Source: Fusibacter_C sp942493125 (GTDB lineage Bacteria; Bacillota; Clostridia; Peptostreptococcales; Acidaminobacteraceae). From it: a stretch of 64,000 nt of DNA. Each line of letters starts with the position of its first letter. Position 1 is the first letter of the stretch. The stretch covers positions 2,046,001-2,110,000 of the forward strand of contig OW818667.1 in the NCBI GenBank assembly GCA_942493125.1, written 5' to 3'. A program made the position numbers and the translations under genes. Shown here piece after piece: positions 1 through 7,658 of this stretch. The notes under the pieces are model-generated. The model ran no database searches. It worked only from the letters and a program-made list of their open reading frames with translations, and was not told where the DNA came from.

Positions 1-109
1 TAGCGGCTGTCTGGATATAATGTTTACTATTCCTTTCAATTTCATTAACGCTTTCCTGATCAAACAATCCACCAAGGAATGCAAAATCGCTATTATCTGG
101 GAGTTTCAT
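1..109 (-). CDS. Glycosyltransferase, N-terminal fragment (cut by window edge)
   Basis: Only about 36 N-terminal residues are in the window; the gene runs off the left edge. The translation starts MKLPDNSDFAFLGGLF and continues with a charged stretch ending in IQTAA. A FLGGLF...IQxAA pattern near the N-terminus resembles glycosyltransferases of clostridial polysaccharide clusters, and the gene is the last visible member of a glycan operon. Its ATG overlaps the TGA of the upstream epimerase gene by 4 bases (ATGA), so translation is probably coupled. The family assignment is tentative because no catalytic region can be seen. Confidence 0.5.
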   Translation of the reverse strand, partial: MKLPDNSDFAFLGGLFDQESVNEIERNSKHYIQTAA

Positions 110-1236
110 TCTGCCTTCCCCCACACCACTCTATTAACATAATCCGTATAGGACAGTATAATTCTCACTACTTTATCTGACACGTTAGGCATACTGTAAT
201 CACTTACAGCTCTAAGCGTATTAGGCTCCTGTTTTTCAAGTATTGCCAGTCCCTGTAATATTCTTTCTATTTTAAGTCCAACCATCATCACTGAAGCTTC
301 TTCCATCGCCTCTGGTCTCTCATGTGCTTGTCTGATATTAAGTGCTTTAAAACCTAAGATAGATGACTCTTCGCTGATTGTGCCACTATCACTTAATACT
401 ACTTTAGCATGCATCTGAAGCTTAACATAATCGTTAAAGCCCATCGGTTTCAATGTTTGAATTAAAGGATTTAAAGTGATGCCTTTTGCCTCTATCATCT
501 TCTTGGTTCTCGGATGTGTACTGATAATTACGGGTAGTTGGTATGTGTCAGCGATGGCATTTAAACTTTCTACGAGATCGCCAAAATTGACTTCAGAGTT
601 GATATTTTCTTCTCTGTGTGCAGATACAACGAAATACTGACCTTCTTTGAGGTTTAATGTCTCAATTATTGATGACATATGAATGTCATCTTTTCTTGAA
701 CTTAAGACTTCAAACATTGGGCTACCAGTCTTGATAATTCTGTCGGCTGGTAGACCTTCACGTAGTAAGTACTCTCTAGCTATATCACTGTAGGTCAAAT
801 TGATATCAGCTGTGTGATCGACGATTTTTCTGTTTGTTTCTTCTGGAACTCTCTGATCAAAACAGCGATTACCAGCTTCCATATGGAATATTGGTATATG
901 TCTTCTCTTTGCTGCTATTGCACAAAGACAGCTGTTGGTATCACCAAGAACTAAGAAAGCATCTGGTTTTATTTCTTCAAGGATTGGGTCAATTTTCACT
1001 AGTATATTTCCGATCGTTTCTACTGCAGTACCCGTTGCAGCATTTAAAAAATAATCCGGTTTTTTTAGTTTGAAATCATTGAAAAACACTTCGTTGAGTT
1101 CATAGTCATAGTTTTGACCAGTATGAACGAGAATATGTTCGATTGCTTCAGATGCTTCTAATTTATTGATAACAGCGGATAACCGTATAATTTCTGGTCT
1201 TGTTCCGACAACTGTCATGACTTTTAGTTTCTTCAC
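106..1236 (-). CDS. capG: UDP-N-acetylglucosamine 2-epimerase family, CapG/WbjD/FnlC type (UDP-L-FucNAc synthesis)
   Basis: About 376 residues. It is a cytosolic non-hydrolysing UDP-GlcNAc 2-epimerase homologue; the CapG branch converts UDP-2-acetamido-2,6-dideoxy-L-talose to UDP-L-FucNAc. Visible motifs are GTRPEIIRLS at the N-terminus, HTGQNYDYELNEVFF, EAGNRCFDQRVPEE, SAHREEN and DSGTISEE, which line the nucleotide-sugar site in this fold. I choose the GTG at 1236 because a GGAGG lies 6 bases upstream; a longer frame reaches 1389 but would overlap the upstream gene deeply. The gene begins 1 base after the CapF stop, and CapE-CapF-CapG lie in pathway order. That order separates it from a general WecB/MnaA epimerase. 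Confidence 0.93.
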   Translation of the reverse strand: MKKLKVMTVVGTRPEIIRLSAVINKLEASEAIEHILVHTGQNYDYELNEVFFNDFKLKKPDYFLNAATGTAVETIGNILVKIDPILEEIKPDAFLVLGDTNSCLCAIAAKRRHIPIFHMEAGNRCFDQRVPEETNRKIVDHTADINLTYSDIAREYLLREGLPADRIIKTGSPMFEVLSSRKDDIHMSSIIETLNLKEGQYFVVSAHREENINSEVNFGDLVESLNAIADTYQLPVIISTHPRTKKMIEAKGITLNPLIQTLKPMGFNDYVKLQMHAKVVLSDSGTISEESSILGFKALNIRQAHERPEAMEEASVMMVGLKIERILQGLAILEKQEPNTLRAVSDYSMPNVSDKVVRIILSYTDYVNRVVWGKAE

Positions 1237-1237
1237 A

Positions 1238-2347
1238 TTAAACCTCCAAAAAATAGGTGTCAGGTCTATCAGGATCAAACGCCTCATTTGCCCACATAAT
1301 AGTAACCATATCTGCATTGCCCAAATTCTCAATGTTATGGGTATAACCTGGCGGAATATCAACAACCTCAAGTTTATCGCCACTAACAAAATACTCTAGT
1401 ATATAGTTCGAATCTATACGTCTAAAACGGATGACACCACTGCCACTCACTACGAGAAATTTTTCGTTTTTTGTATGGTGCCAATGATTGCCCTTCGTTA
1501 TACCAGGCTTTGATATATTAACAGAAACTTGACCTCTGTCTGGTGTTTTGATGAACTCTGTAAAAGAGCCACGAGGATCGACATTCATTTTTAATGGGTA
1601 ATTAAATTGATCACTCGGCAAATAGCTCAAGAAGGTACTATAAAGCTTCTTAGTAAAGGCATCCGTCATATCTGGTATTGAGCGATTATCACGACTCATT
1701 TTAAAGCCTTCGAGTTTACTCACAATGTCTCCAAGAGAAACCGTGTGGATGATAGGGACTTCGCAAAATGCACCGATCTGATTTTCATTGCCTTTTAGTG
1801 CATTCTTTAGCTCGAAAACAACATCGTCTATATACACGAGTTTCATAATGACGCTTGGATCGTTTACTTTGATTGGTAAGTCGTGAGTCATGTTATGACA
1901 GAATGTCGCCACGGCACTATTGTAATTCGGTCTACACCATTTGCCAAAAACATTTGGAAATCTATACACCAATACTTTAGCACCAGTTTCTCTACTGTAG
2001 TCAAATACGACATCTTCACCAGCTTTTTTACTTAAACCATATGGATTATCTAGCGATGCTTGAACAGAAGATGCAATCATCACTGGACATTTATTTTCAT
2101 GTATTTTTAGGAGTTCTAGAAGTTTTGATGTGAATCCAAAATTGCCATCCATATATTCTGATGGGTCTTCTGGACGATTGACACCTGCAAGGTGAAACAC
2201 AAATTCTGCTTCTTGACAAAACGCATCGAGTTCTCTCAAAGAAGAAGCTTTACTATATTCAAGGATTTCATAATCTTTCGAAGTATTTAATTCCGCGATT
2301 AAGTTTTGGCCAATAAAACCGCCGGCTCCAGTTATCAGTATTTTCAT
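1238..2347 (-). CDS. capF: CapF/WbjC/FnlB: bifunctional reductase-epimerase of UDP-L-FucNAc synthesis
   Basis: 369 residues, matching the usual size of CapF. The N-terminal half is a short-chain dehydrogenase with the dinucleotide motif GAGGFIGQ near residue 8. The C-terminal part is a cupin with a HWHHTKNEKF metal-binding patch followed by a VVSGSG turn. In characterised homologues the cupin epimerises C3 of the CapE product and the SDR domain reduces C4 with NADPH, giving UDP-2-acetamido-2,6-dideoxy-L-talose. The ATG at 2347 is preferred because a GGAG lies 7 bases upstream; the longer frame to 2359 would start with GTG inside that ribosome-binding site. The start overlaps the capE stop by 4 bases. 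Confidence 0.94.
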   Translation of the reverse strand: MKILITGAGGFIGQNLIAELNTSKDYEILEYSKASSLRELDAFCQEAEFVFHLAGVNRPEDPSEYMDGNFGFTSKLLELLKIHENKCPVMIASSVQASLDNPYGLSKKAGEDVVFDYSRETGAKVLVYRFPNVFGKWCRPNYNSAVATFCHNMTHDLPIKVNDPSVIMKLVYIDDVVFELKNALKGNENQIGAFCEVPIIHTVSLGDIVSKLEGFKMSRDNRSIPDMTDAFTKKLYSTFLSYLPSDQFNYPLKMNVDPRGSFTEFIKTPDRGQVSVNISKPGITKGNHWHHTKNEKFLVVSGSGVIRFRRIDSNYILEYFVSGDKLEVVDIPPGYTHNIENLGNADMVTIMWANEAFDPDRPDTYFLEV

Positions 2348-3366
2348 CTTGCACTCCACGTTTCTAACTCTTCTATCACATAATCAAGCTTCAGTAATTT
2401 TTCTTTAATCTGCGCGACATTCAGTCTTTCAGTGTTATGAGAATTGTATTCATCCTCAGAAGATAATTTTTGATCACCTTCGACAAAGTATTTATCATAA
2501 TTCAGGTCTCTCGTATCAGCGGGCACACAGTAGAATCCACCCATATCTTTTGCAACAACATGTTCTTCTTTAGTCAAAAGTGTTTCATAGAGCTTTTCAC
2601 CATGGCGCGTACCAATAATCTTTATTTCACTTGCTGCATCAAAAATCTCTTTTACAGCTTTTGCTAAATCACCTACCGTTGATGCCGGTGATTTTTGAAC
2701 CATGATATCGCCCGCTTTTGCGTTGTGGAATGCAAATACCACAAGCTCAACGGCTTCATCTAAACTCATCAAAAAACGCGTCATATTGGGATCCGTAACA
2801 GTTAAATCTTTTCCATTCTTGATTTGATCGATAAACAACGGTATGACAGATCCTCTAGAAGCCATTACGTTTCCATATCGTGTACCGCAGATAAGTGTTT
2901 TAGCTGGATCCACAGTTTTAGACTTGGCTACAAACACTTTCTCCATCATCGCCTTTGAGATTCCCATGGCATTGATTGGATAGGCCGCTTTATCAGTAGA
3001 AAGACAAATTACTTTTTTCACACCCATTTCTATAGATGCTGTTAAAACGTTATCTGTTCCAATTATGTTCGTTTTTACTGCTTCCATTGGAAAGAATTCA
3101 CAAGATGGTACTTGCTTTAATGCTGCAGCGTGAAACACATAGTCCACACCATACATCGCATTTTTAACGCTTGCAAGATCCCTCACGTCACCTATATAAA
3201 ATTTGAGTTTATCGTTTTGATAGACTTTTCTCATATCATCTTGTTTCTTCTCGTCACGAGAAAAAATGCGGATTTCTCTTATTTCAGTATCAAGAAATCT
3301 CTTCATGACAGCATTTCCAAATGATCCAGTGCCGCCTGTTATTAAAAGTGTTTTGTCTTTAAACAT
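2344..3366 (-). CDS. capE: CapE/WbjB/FnlA: UDP-GlcNAc 4,6-dehydratase (5-inverting)
   Basis: 340 residues; characterised CapE proteins are about the same length. It catalyses the first step to UDP-L-FucNAc: NAD(P)-dependent 4,6-dehydration of UDP-GlcNAc with inversion at C5. The glycine-rich motif TGGTGSFGNA sits near residue 8 and CLSTDKAAYPINAMGISK carries the catalytic region. The position usually held by Tyr in SDR enzymes is Met here (INAMGISK), as in the CapE subgroup that uses a Ser-Met-Lys triad. Neighbouring CapF and CapG complete the pathway. CapE inverts C5, so it should not supply the bacillosamine branch (PglE/PglD) encoded further upstream in the operon. Confidence 0.95.
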   Translation of the reverse strand: MFKDKTLLITGGTGSFGNAVMKRFLDTEIREIRIFSRDEKKQDDMRKVYQNDKLKFYIGDVRDLASVKNAMYGVDYVFHAAALKQVPSCEFFPMEAVKTNIIGTDNVLTASIEMGVKKVICLSTDKAAYPINAMGISKAMMEKVFVAKSKTVDPAKTLICGTRYGNVMASRGSVIPLFIDQIKNGKDLTVTDPNMTRFLMSLDEAVELVVFAFHNAKAGDIMVQKSPASTVGDLAKAVKEIFDAASEIKIIGTRHGEKLYETLLTKEEHVVAKDMGGFYCVPADTRDLNYDKYFVEGDQKLSSEDEYNSHNTERLNVAQIKEKLLKLDYVIEELETWSAR

Positions 3367-3377
3367 ATTGGACCCCT

Positions 3378-4589
3378 TTATATAAAATGTTTGATGATAA
3401 TTGCATACGCATGCTTTGACGTAAAATGTGTTTCTAAGTATTGACGTGCATTATTGCCCATATCTTTAATCACCGCTTCTTCTTTCAGCTTTTCAATATG
3501 CTTATTAAATTCTCTTAGATCACCACTTTTGCACCAAAATCCAAAATTCCCAGACTCTATAATGTGACCTATATCTGTATTTACGTCTGTAGCAGCGATA
3601 ACGGGCATATTTGCCTGCATATATGACAACAACCTCGACGGAAAGTTTGGTATCGTAAAACGACTATCTAAGAATATTAGACCGCAATCACATGCACTTA
3701 ATAGTCTTTCATAATCTTGTTTTGGAATGTGTTTAAGCAAAGTAGCATTTTGAGGTTTAGCTGCATCAAAGTACGCCTGGATTTTAGGATATTCTGTTCC
3801 AGAACCCACAATAAGAAAATGAGTATCAGATCTCATTTCATTGGCATTTATACATTTTATTAGAAAATCAATACCTTGTGGCTTGCCTAGATTGCCGCCA
3901 TAGATATAAACTTTTTTATCATTTGGTATTTTATACTTTTCTCGTAAACCTTTTTTTTCTTCATAAGTCAGTTTATCAGCTAGAGGTGTAATCGTATTCG
4001 GACATACCTCTATTTTATTTGGTTCAATGTTCTTGTTGTGTTCTTTTAAGAATGTAACATTCGCTTCTGACATACAGCCTATATAATCAGATATTTCATA
4101 AAGTTTATGTTCTTTATGCCTAAAATACTTATATATGGCTTTCTTTAGACCAGAATCACTTAGCAATCCTAAATCAACTGCATTTTGCGGAAAAATGTCT
4201 TTCAATAGCAAATAGGTCTTTGCCTGATCTCTTTTTTTTACATATTCAACAGCACCTTGTAGCGTAATTGGTGGTGTTGAGTACAGGATTAAATCAAACT
4301 TTATGTCTGAGTAGTACTTCTTAATACCTGCAATGAATTTCGACTCTAAAGTTATTGTCGAAAATCCCTTTTCAACAATATTGGTCTTTTGTACATTCCC
4401 AATTTCCAATTTAAGTATATGAATACCATCGTCAACAATGAGCTTAGTTTTTTGTCGCCTTCTTTTTTCGATTGGAGAAATGACATAAATTGAATGACCT
4501 TCATTGGCAAATTCTCTTATCAAATCAGTGTATATGCCTTGTTCTTCTGTTGAGCTAAAATCCAACAATGTTAAAAAAAGTACATTCAT
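3378..4589 (-). CDS. Glycosyltransferase family 4 (WbuB/FucNAc transferase-like)
   Basis: 403 residues with a GT-B layout. The N-terminal Rossmann-like half opens with MNVLFLTLLDFSSTEEQGIY. The C-terminal donor domain contains GGNLGKPQGIDFLI, HFLIVGSGTEYPKI and a late FPSRLLSYMQANMPVIA nucleotide-sugar patch. It lies directly in front of capE, so L-FucNAc or a related N-acetyl-fucosamine is a plausible donor, with a lipid-linked sugar made by the PglC-like enzyme as acceptor; this is inferred from context. The start abuts the stop of the upstream acetyltransferase gene without a gap. No transmembrane segment is apparent, so it probably works at the cytoplasmic face of the membrane. Confidence 0.85.
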   Translation of the reverse strand: MNVLFLTLLDFSSTEEQGIYTDLIREFANEGHSIYVISPIEKRRRQKTKLIVDDGIHILKLEIGNVQKTNIVEKGFSTITLESKFIAGIKKYYSDIKFDLILYSTPPITLQGAVEYVKKRDQAKTYLLLKDIFPQNAVDLGLLSDSGLKKAIYKYFRHKEHKLYEISDYIGCMSEANVTFLKEHNKNIEPNKIEVCPNTITPLADKLTYEEKKGLREKYKIPNDKKVYIYGGNLGKPQGIDFLIKCINANEMRSDTHFLIVGSGTEYPKIQAYFDAAKPQNATLLKHIPKQDYERLLSACDCGLIFLDSRFTIPNFPSRLLSYMQANMPVIAATDVNTDIGHIIESGNFGFWCKSGDLREFNKHIEKLKEEAVIKDMGNNARQYLETHFTSKHAYAIIIKHFI

Positions 4590-5210
4590 TTAGCCAATTC
4601 TCCTCACTGGAACACCGACATAGGTTCCCGCCTCAATGATATCTTTAAGAACAATCCCACCAGCTCCGATTATACACTCATCGCAGACAGTTATATTATT
4701 ACTTATAATACTACCGATACCTATCCAAGATCCTTTACCCACTTGAACTGATCCTGCAATATGAACACCTGGAGAAACATGAACATAATCTTCGATGATA
4801 GTGTCATGATCAAGACTACTGCATGTATTGATAATACAGCCTCTGCCAATTTTTGTTGAGCTATTTATGACCACACCTGCCATGATTACAGTGCCTTCTA
4901 ATATATTGACATCAGTTGCAAGCATAGCATTTGGATGGATTAATGTAGCAATATTTACACCTAATGTTTGAAGCTTGTTCATAATATTTTCTCTAACAGC
5001 ATTATTTCCTATTGCTATTATAAACTCATATTCTTCAATGAACTTAGTATAATCATCTGTGTCCAAGTTCACTTTATAACCTAAACAGTCTGAAATTTCA
5101 GCATTTCTATCAAGAAATTCAATGTGTTGCCACTTATTCATTTTTAATGCAATGTCAGCGACTACCTTACCATGTCCACTTGCACCGATGATCATTAAAT
5201 TACCTTTCAT
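4590..5210 (-). CDS. PglD-like sugar O/N-acetyltransferase (left-handed beta-helix)
   Basis: 206 residues. The N-terminal MIIGASGHGKVVADIAL is the small nucleotide-sugar-binding Rossmann unit of the PglD/NeuD family. It is followed by a hexapeptide-repeat beta-helix, seen in stretches such as TVIMAGVVINSSTKIGRGCIIN and VHIAGSVQVGKGSWIGIG. PglD uses acetyl-CoA to acetylate the 4-amino group of UDP-4-amino-4,6-dideoxy-GlcNAc, giving UDP-N,N'-diacetylbacillosamine. The PglC-like transferase and PglE-like aminotransferase lie immediately upstream, which supports this role over a NeuD-type sialic acid O-acetyltransferase. The exact acetyl acceptor cannot be read from the sequence. Confidence 0.85.
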   Translation of the reverse strand: MKGNLMIIGASGHGKVVADIALKMNKWQHIEFLDRNAEISDCLGYKVNLDTDDYTKFIEEYEFIIAIGNNAVRENIMNKLQTLGVNIATLIHPNAMLATDVNILEGTVIMAGVVINSSTKIGRGCIINTCSSLDHDTIIEDYVHVSPGVHIAGSVQVGKGSWIGIGSIISNNITVCDECIIGAGGIVLKDIIEAGTYVGVPVRRIG

Positions 5211-5235
5211 ATATAATGCTACCTTTCAAACTGGA

Positions 5236-5874
5236 TTATTTGTCGCTTTCTGTTTCGTGTTTTGTACCAGTAAATAACTCCATAGTTACTGAACTGTCTG
5301 AGCTTATGCCTTCTTTGATAAGAACTTTACGTATCGTACTAACAATAATCTTGAGATCATTTTTAAAACTAACATTTTCTACATACTCAATATCAAAACT
5401 AAATTTATCTTCCCAACTGATTGCATTTCGGCCATTGATTTGTGCAAGACCAGTCAATCCAGGTCTGACATCGTGTCGTTTTTTTTGAGTGTTATTATAG
5501 AAATTCAAATACTGAACTAATAAAGGTCTTGGCCCAACAATGCTCATCTCGCCTTTCAAAATATTGAAAAGTTCTGGCAGTTCGTCTAAGCTAGTTGCTC
5601 TTAAAAATTTGCCGAACGATGTTAACCTTTCAGAATCATTTAATAGCTCTCCATTTCCATTTGTCTCATTTGTCATCGTTCTAAACTTATACATATTGAA
5701 GACTTTTTCATTGAGCCCTGGTCTTTTCTGGACAAAAATAACTGGTTTACCAAGTTTGATACTGACTAATAAAGCAAGTATCAAAAGAAGTGGACTCAAG
5801 AGAATTATAGCAATCAATGATAAAATGAAGTCCATTGGTCTCTTAATCAAGTTTTTATATATGTTCACAGGCAT
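5236..5874 (-). CDS. PglC-like monotopic phosphoglycosyl transferase
   Basis: 212 residues, the size of the small monotopic phosphoglycosyl transferases. One N-terminal membrane segment (about residues 13-36, RPMDFILSLIAIILLSPLLL) is followed by the sugar-transferase core with KPVIFVQKRPG, MYKFRTMT, SLDELPELFNILKGEMSIVGPRPLL and RPGLTGLAQINGRN. The Asp-Glu pair of the DELPEL motif holds the catalytic residues in this family. It moves a sugar-1-phosphate onto undecaprenyl phosphate and so starts glycan assembly. Context with PglD- and PglE-like genes suggests diacetylbacillosamine-1-phosphate. A second, larger enzyme of the same superfamily is encoded at 7659-9062. Confidence 0.9.
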   Translation of the reverse strand: MPVNIYKNLIKRPMDFILSLIAIILLSPLLLILALLVSIKLGKPVIFVQKRPGLNEKVFNMYKFRTMTNETNGNGELLNDSERLTSFGKFLRATSLDELPELFNILKGEMSIVGPRPLLVQYLNFYNNTQKKRHDVRPGLTGLAQINGRNAISWEDKFSFDIEYVENVSFKNDLKIIVSTIRKVLIKEGISSDSSVTMELFTGTKHETESDK

Positions 5875-5878
5875 ATTA

Positions 5879-6988
5879 CTACCACAATCCTTTTATGATA
5901 TCGCAAATTCTCTTAAGATCCGCGTCCGTCATTTTCGTATCACTTGGCAAACATACACCGGTCTCAAATAAATTTTCACCAACATTGCCACCTATATAGT
6001 CATACTTTTCAAAATAAGGTTGCAAATGCATTGGTTTCCATACAGGTCTTGACTCAATATTTTCAGCCTCTAGTGCTTCCATTAATTGAAGTGGCTTGAT
6101 AGAATCGCTAAATGTGACAACAGATAACCAACAATTAGGTCGGTTCCATTCATTGATGGGCATAAACCCTATGCCTTCTATATGTCCTAGCTCTCTTTTA
6201 TAATAATTGAATATATGATTTTTCTTTTCAATTCTACGATTAAGCACTTTGAGTTGTCCACGCCCGATGCCAGCTACGATGTTGCTCATGCGATAGTTAA
6301 ACCCTAATTCACTATGTTGGTAATGTCTTGCAGGATCTCTTGATTGAGTCGCCCAAAATCTAGTCTTAGCAATCTTGTTCTTATCATCAGAAACCAACAT
6401 GCCACCACCAGACGTAGTGATGATCTTATTGCCATTAAATGAAAAAACACCAAACTCGCCAAAACTCCCAGTATGCCTCCCTTTATAATAAGTGCCAAGT
6501 GACTCTGCAGCATCTTCAATAAGAGGCACATTGTGTCGTTTACATACTTCTAAAATTTTATCAAGATCAGCAGATAAGCCATATAAATGAACTACAATTA
6601 CAGCCTTCGCATCAGGATACTTAACAAGTGCTCGTTCTAGTGCGACTGGATCCATATTCCATGTTTGCAGATCGCTATCGACAAAAACGGGCACTGCTTT
6701 CTCGTAAATGATAGGATTTGCTGTAGCTGAAAATGTGAGCGACTGACAAATAACAATATCACCCTCTTTTATATCTAGCGATTTTAATGCTAAATGAATC
6801 GCTGCAGTACCTGTAGTAGTTGCTGAAGCAGCACCTACACCGACTAGTTTAGCAAGTTCATTTTCAAATCCGGTAACATTTGGACCAAGTGGTGCAACCC
6901 AATTTGTATCAAATGCCTCTTGTACATATTCCATTTCATATCCTTCATCACTCATATGTGGTGATGCAAGCCAAATTTTATCTTTCAT
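5879..6988 (-). CDS. DegT/DnrJ/EryC1 PLP-dependent sugar aminotransferase (PglE-like)
   Basis: 369 residues. It is a pyridoxal-phosphate enzyme that transfers an amino group from glutamate to a nucleotide-linked 4-keto-6-deoxy sugar. Visible motifs are GTAAIHLAL, LIEDAAESLGTYYKG and FSFNGNKIITTSGGGML; the Lys of NGNK is the expected Schiff-base residue. The opening MKDKIWLASPHMSDEGYE is typical of the PglE group. The next genes are the PglC- and PglD-like enzymes, forming a bacillosamine-type set. The 4,6-dehydratase that retains C5 configuration (PglF) is not in this window, so the substrate must come from a gene elsewhere. Confidence 0.9.
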   Translation of the reverse strand: MKDKIWLASPHMSDEGYEMEYVQEAFDTNWVAPLGPNVTGFENELAKLVGVGAASATTTGTAAIHLALKSLDIKEGDIVICQSLTFSATANPIIYEKAVPVFVDSDLQTWNMDPVALERALVKYPDAKAVIVVHLYGLSADLDKILEVCKRHNVPLIEDAAESLGTYYKGRHTGSFGEFGVFSFNGNKIITTSGGGMLVSDDKNKIAKTRFWATQSRDPARHYQHSELGFNYRMSNIVAGIGRGQLKVLNRRIEKKNHIFNYYKRELGHIEGIGFMPINEWNRPNCWLSVVTFSDSIKPLQLMEALEAENIESRPVWKPMHLQPYFEKYDYIGGNVGENLFETGVCLPSDTKMTDADLKRICDIIKGLW

Positions 6989-7034
6989 TTGCTTATTCCT
7001 TTCTTGAAAAAATCTATAATTTGGTGACCAATAT

Positions 7035-7523
7035 TTACGATTTAAATACAGTTAACTTAAACAAGAATATTCCTTTCCCTTCAGAGTCATTCCACTGTAT
7101 GAACTTCACTTTATCATCAGGATTGTTTATCCAATGAAAAATATAGCCATTTTTCTTTAGAACATCTACAAGCATATTTCCAATTTCATCATGAAGACCA
7201 TATATATATACGACTTCGTCATGTGCGTAGTTTTGTTCAACAACTTCAAAAATATGAGACTGTATTTTTAAGACAGCTTGATAGGATCTCGCGACAAAAT
7301 CAACAGTCTTACCTGATAGAAAAGTAATTCCATCAGAGGTTAAAATATATTTTACTTTATTACCTGTCAGTTTCTCTGCTTTTATGATTCCTACTTTAAT
7401 AAATTTCTTTAGCAATAAATTAACCATACCAAGAGAAATTCCTACTTCATTAGAAATATCTCTTTGTGATATATAATCGTGCTTATGTATCACTTCAAGC
7501 ATATTTAATTCGTTTAATTCCAT
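7035..7523 (-). CDS. Winged helix-turn-helix regulator heading the glycan operon
   Basis: 162 residues. The N-terminal 70 residues form a winged HTH of the MarR/DUF-type small regulators: LEVIHKHDYISQRDISNEVGISLGMVNLLLKKFIKVGII, followed by a wing ending in ILTSDGITFL. The C-terminal half has no DNA-binding features and includes YIYGLHDEIGNMLVDVLKKNGYIFHWI, which may be a small ligand-binding or dimer unit. I choose ATG 7523 because GAGGTGG lies just upstream; a TTG at 7535 would sit inside that site. A strong promoter followed by a 15-bp dyad lies directly upstream, suggesting autoregulation. It is the first gene of the operon that continues to the left edge. Confidence 0.82.
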   Translation of the reverse strand: MELNELNMLEVIHKHDYISQRDISNEVGISLGMVNLLLKKFIKVGIIKAEKLTGNKVKYILTSDGITFLSGKTVDFVARSYQAVLKIQSHIFEVVEQNYAHDEVVYIYGLHDEIGNMLVDVLKKNGYIFHWINNPDDKVKFIQWNDSEGKGIFLFKLTVFKS

Positions 7524-7537
7524 ATTCCACCTCAAAC

Positions 7538-7552
7538 GTTCAATCGTTGAAC
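7538..7552 (-). promoter_or_regulatory. Candidate operator dyad for the winged-helix regulator
   Basis: GTTCAATCGTTGAAC reads as six-base arms GTTCAA/TTGAAC around a 3-base centre. It lies about 3-18 bases after the predicted transcription start and just before the ribosome-binding site of the winged-helix gene. A bound repressor here would block transcription. The binding partner is inferred from position. Confidence 0.55.
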
Positions 7553-7561
7553 ACTATACTT

Positions 7562-7590
7562 AGAATATCACTTCTGTAAAGCACCGTCAA
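7562..7590 (-). promoter_or_regulatory. Sigma-A-type promoter of the glycan (winged-helix to CapG) operon
   Basis: On the minus strand TTGACG (7585-7590) is separated by 17 bases from TATTCT (7562-7567). No other gene intervenes before the winged-helix start, and a terminator for the upstream gene ends at 7621. Confidence 0.75.
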
Positions 7591-7620
7591 CTTGTATGAC
7601 TTATATTGTCTTATAAACTA

Positions 7621-7641
7621 AAAAAAGGCTACAAGAGCCTT
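7621..7641 (-). terminator. Intrinsic terminator after the WbaP-like gene
   Basis: On the minus strand AAGGCT-CTTGT-AGCCTT is followed by a T run (plus-strand A run 7621-7626). It lies 18 bases beyond the stop at 7659 and separates the Wzy-Wzz-transferase unit from the winged-helix operon. Confidence 0.8.
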
Positions 7642-7658
7642 CAAAGATAATCCAACAA

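Noticed and set aside
2344..3366. CapE as the dehydratase for the bacillosamine branch
   Set aside because: The Met-containing catalytic motif and the adjacent CapF and CapG place it in the C5-inverting FucNAc route.
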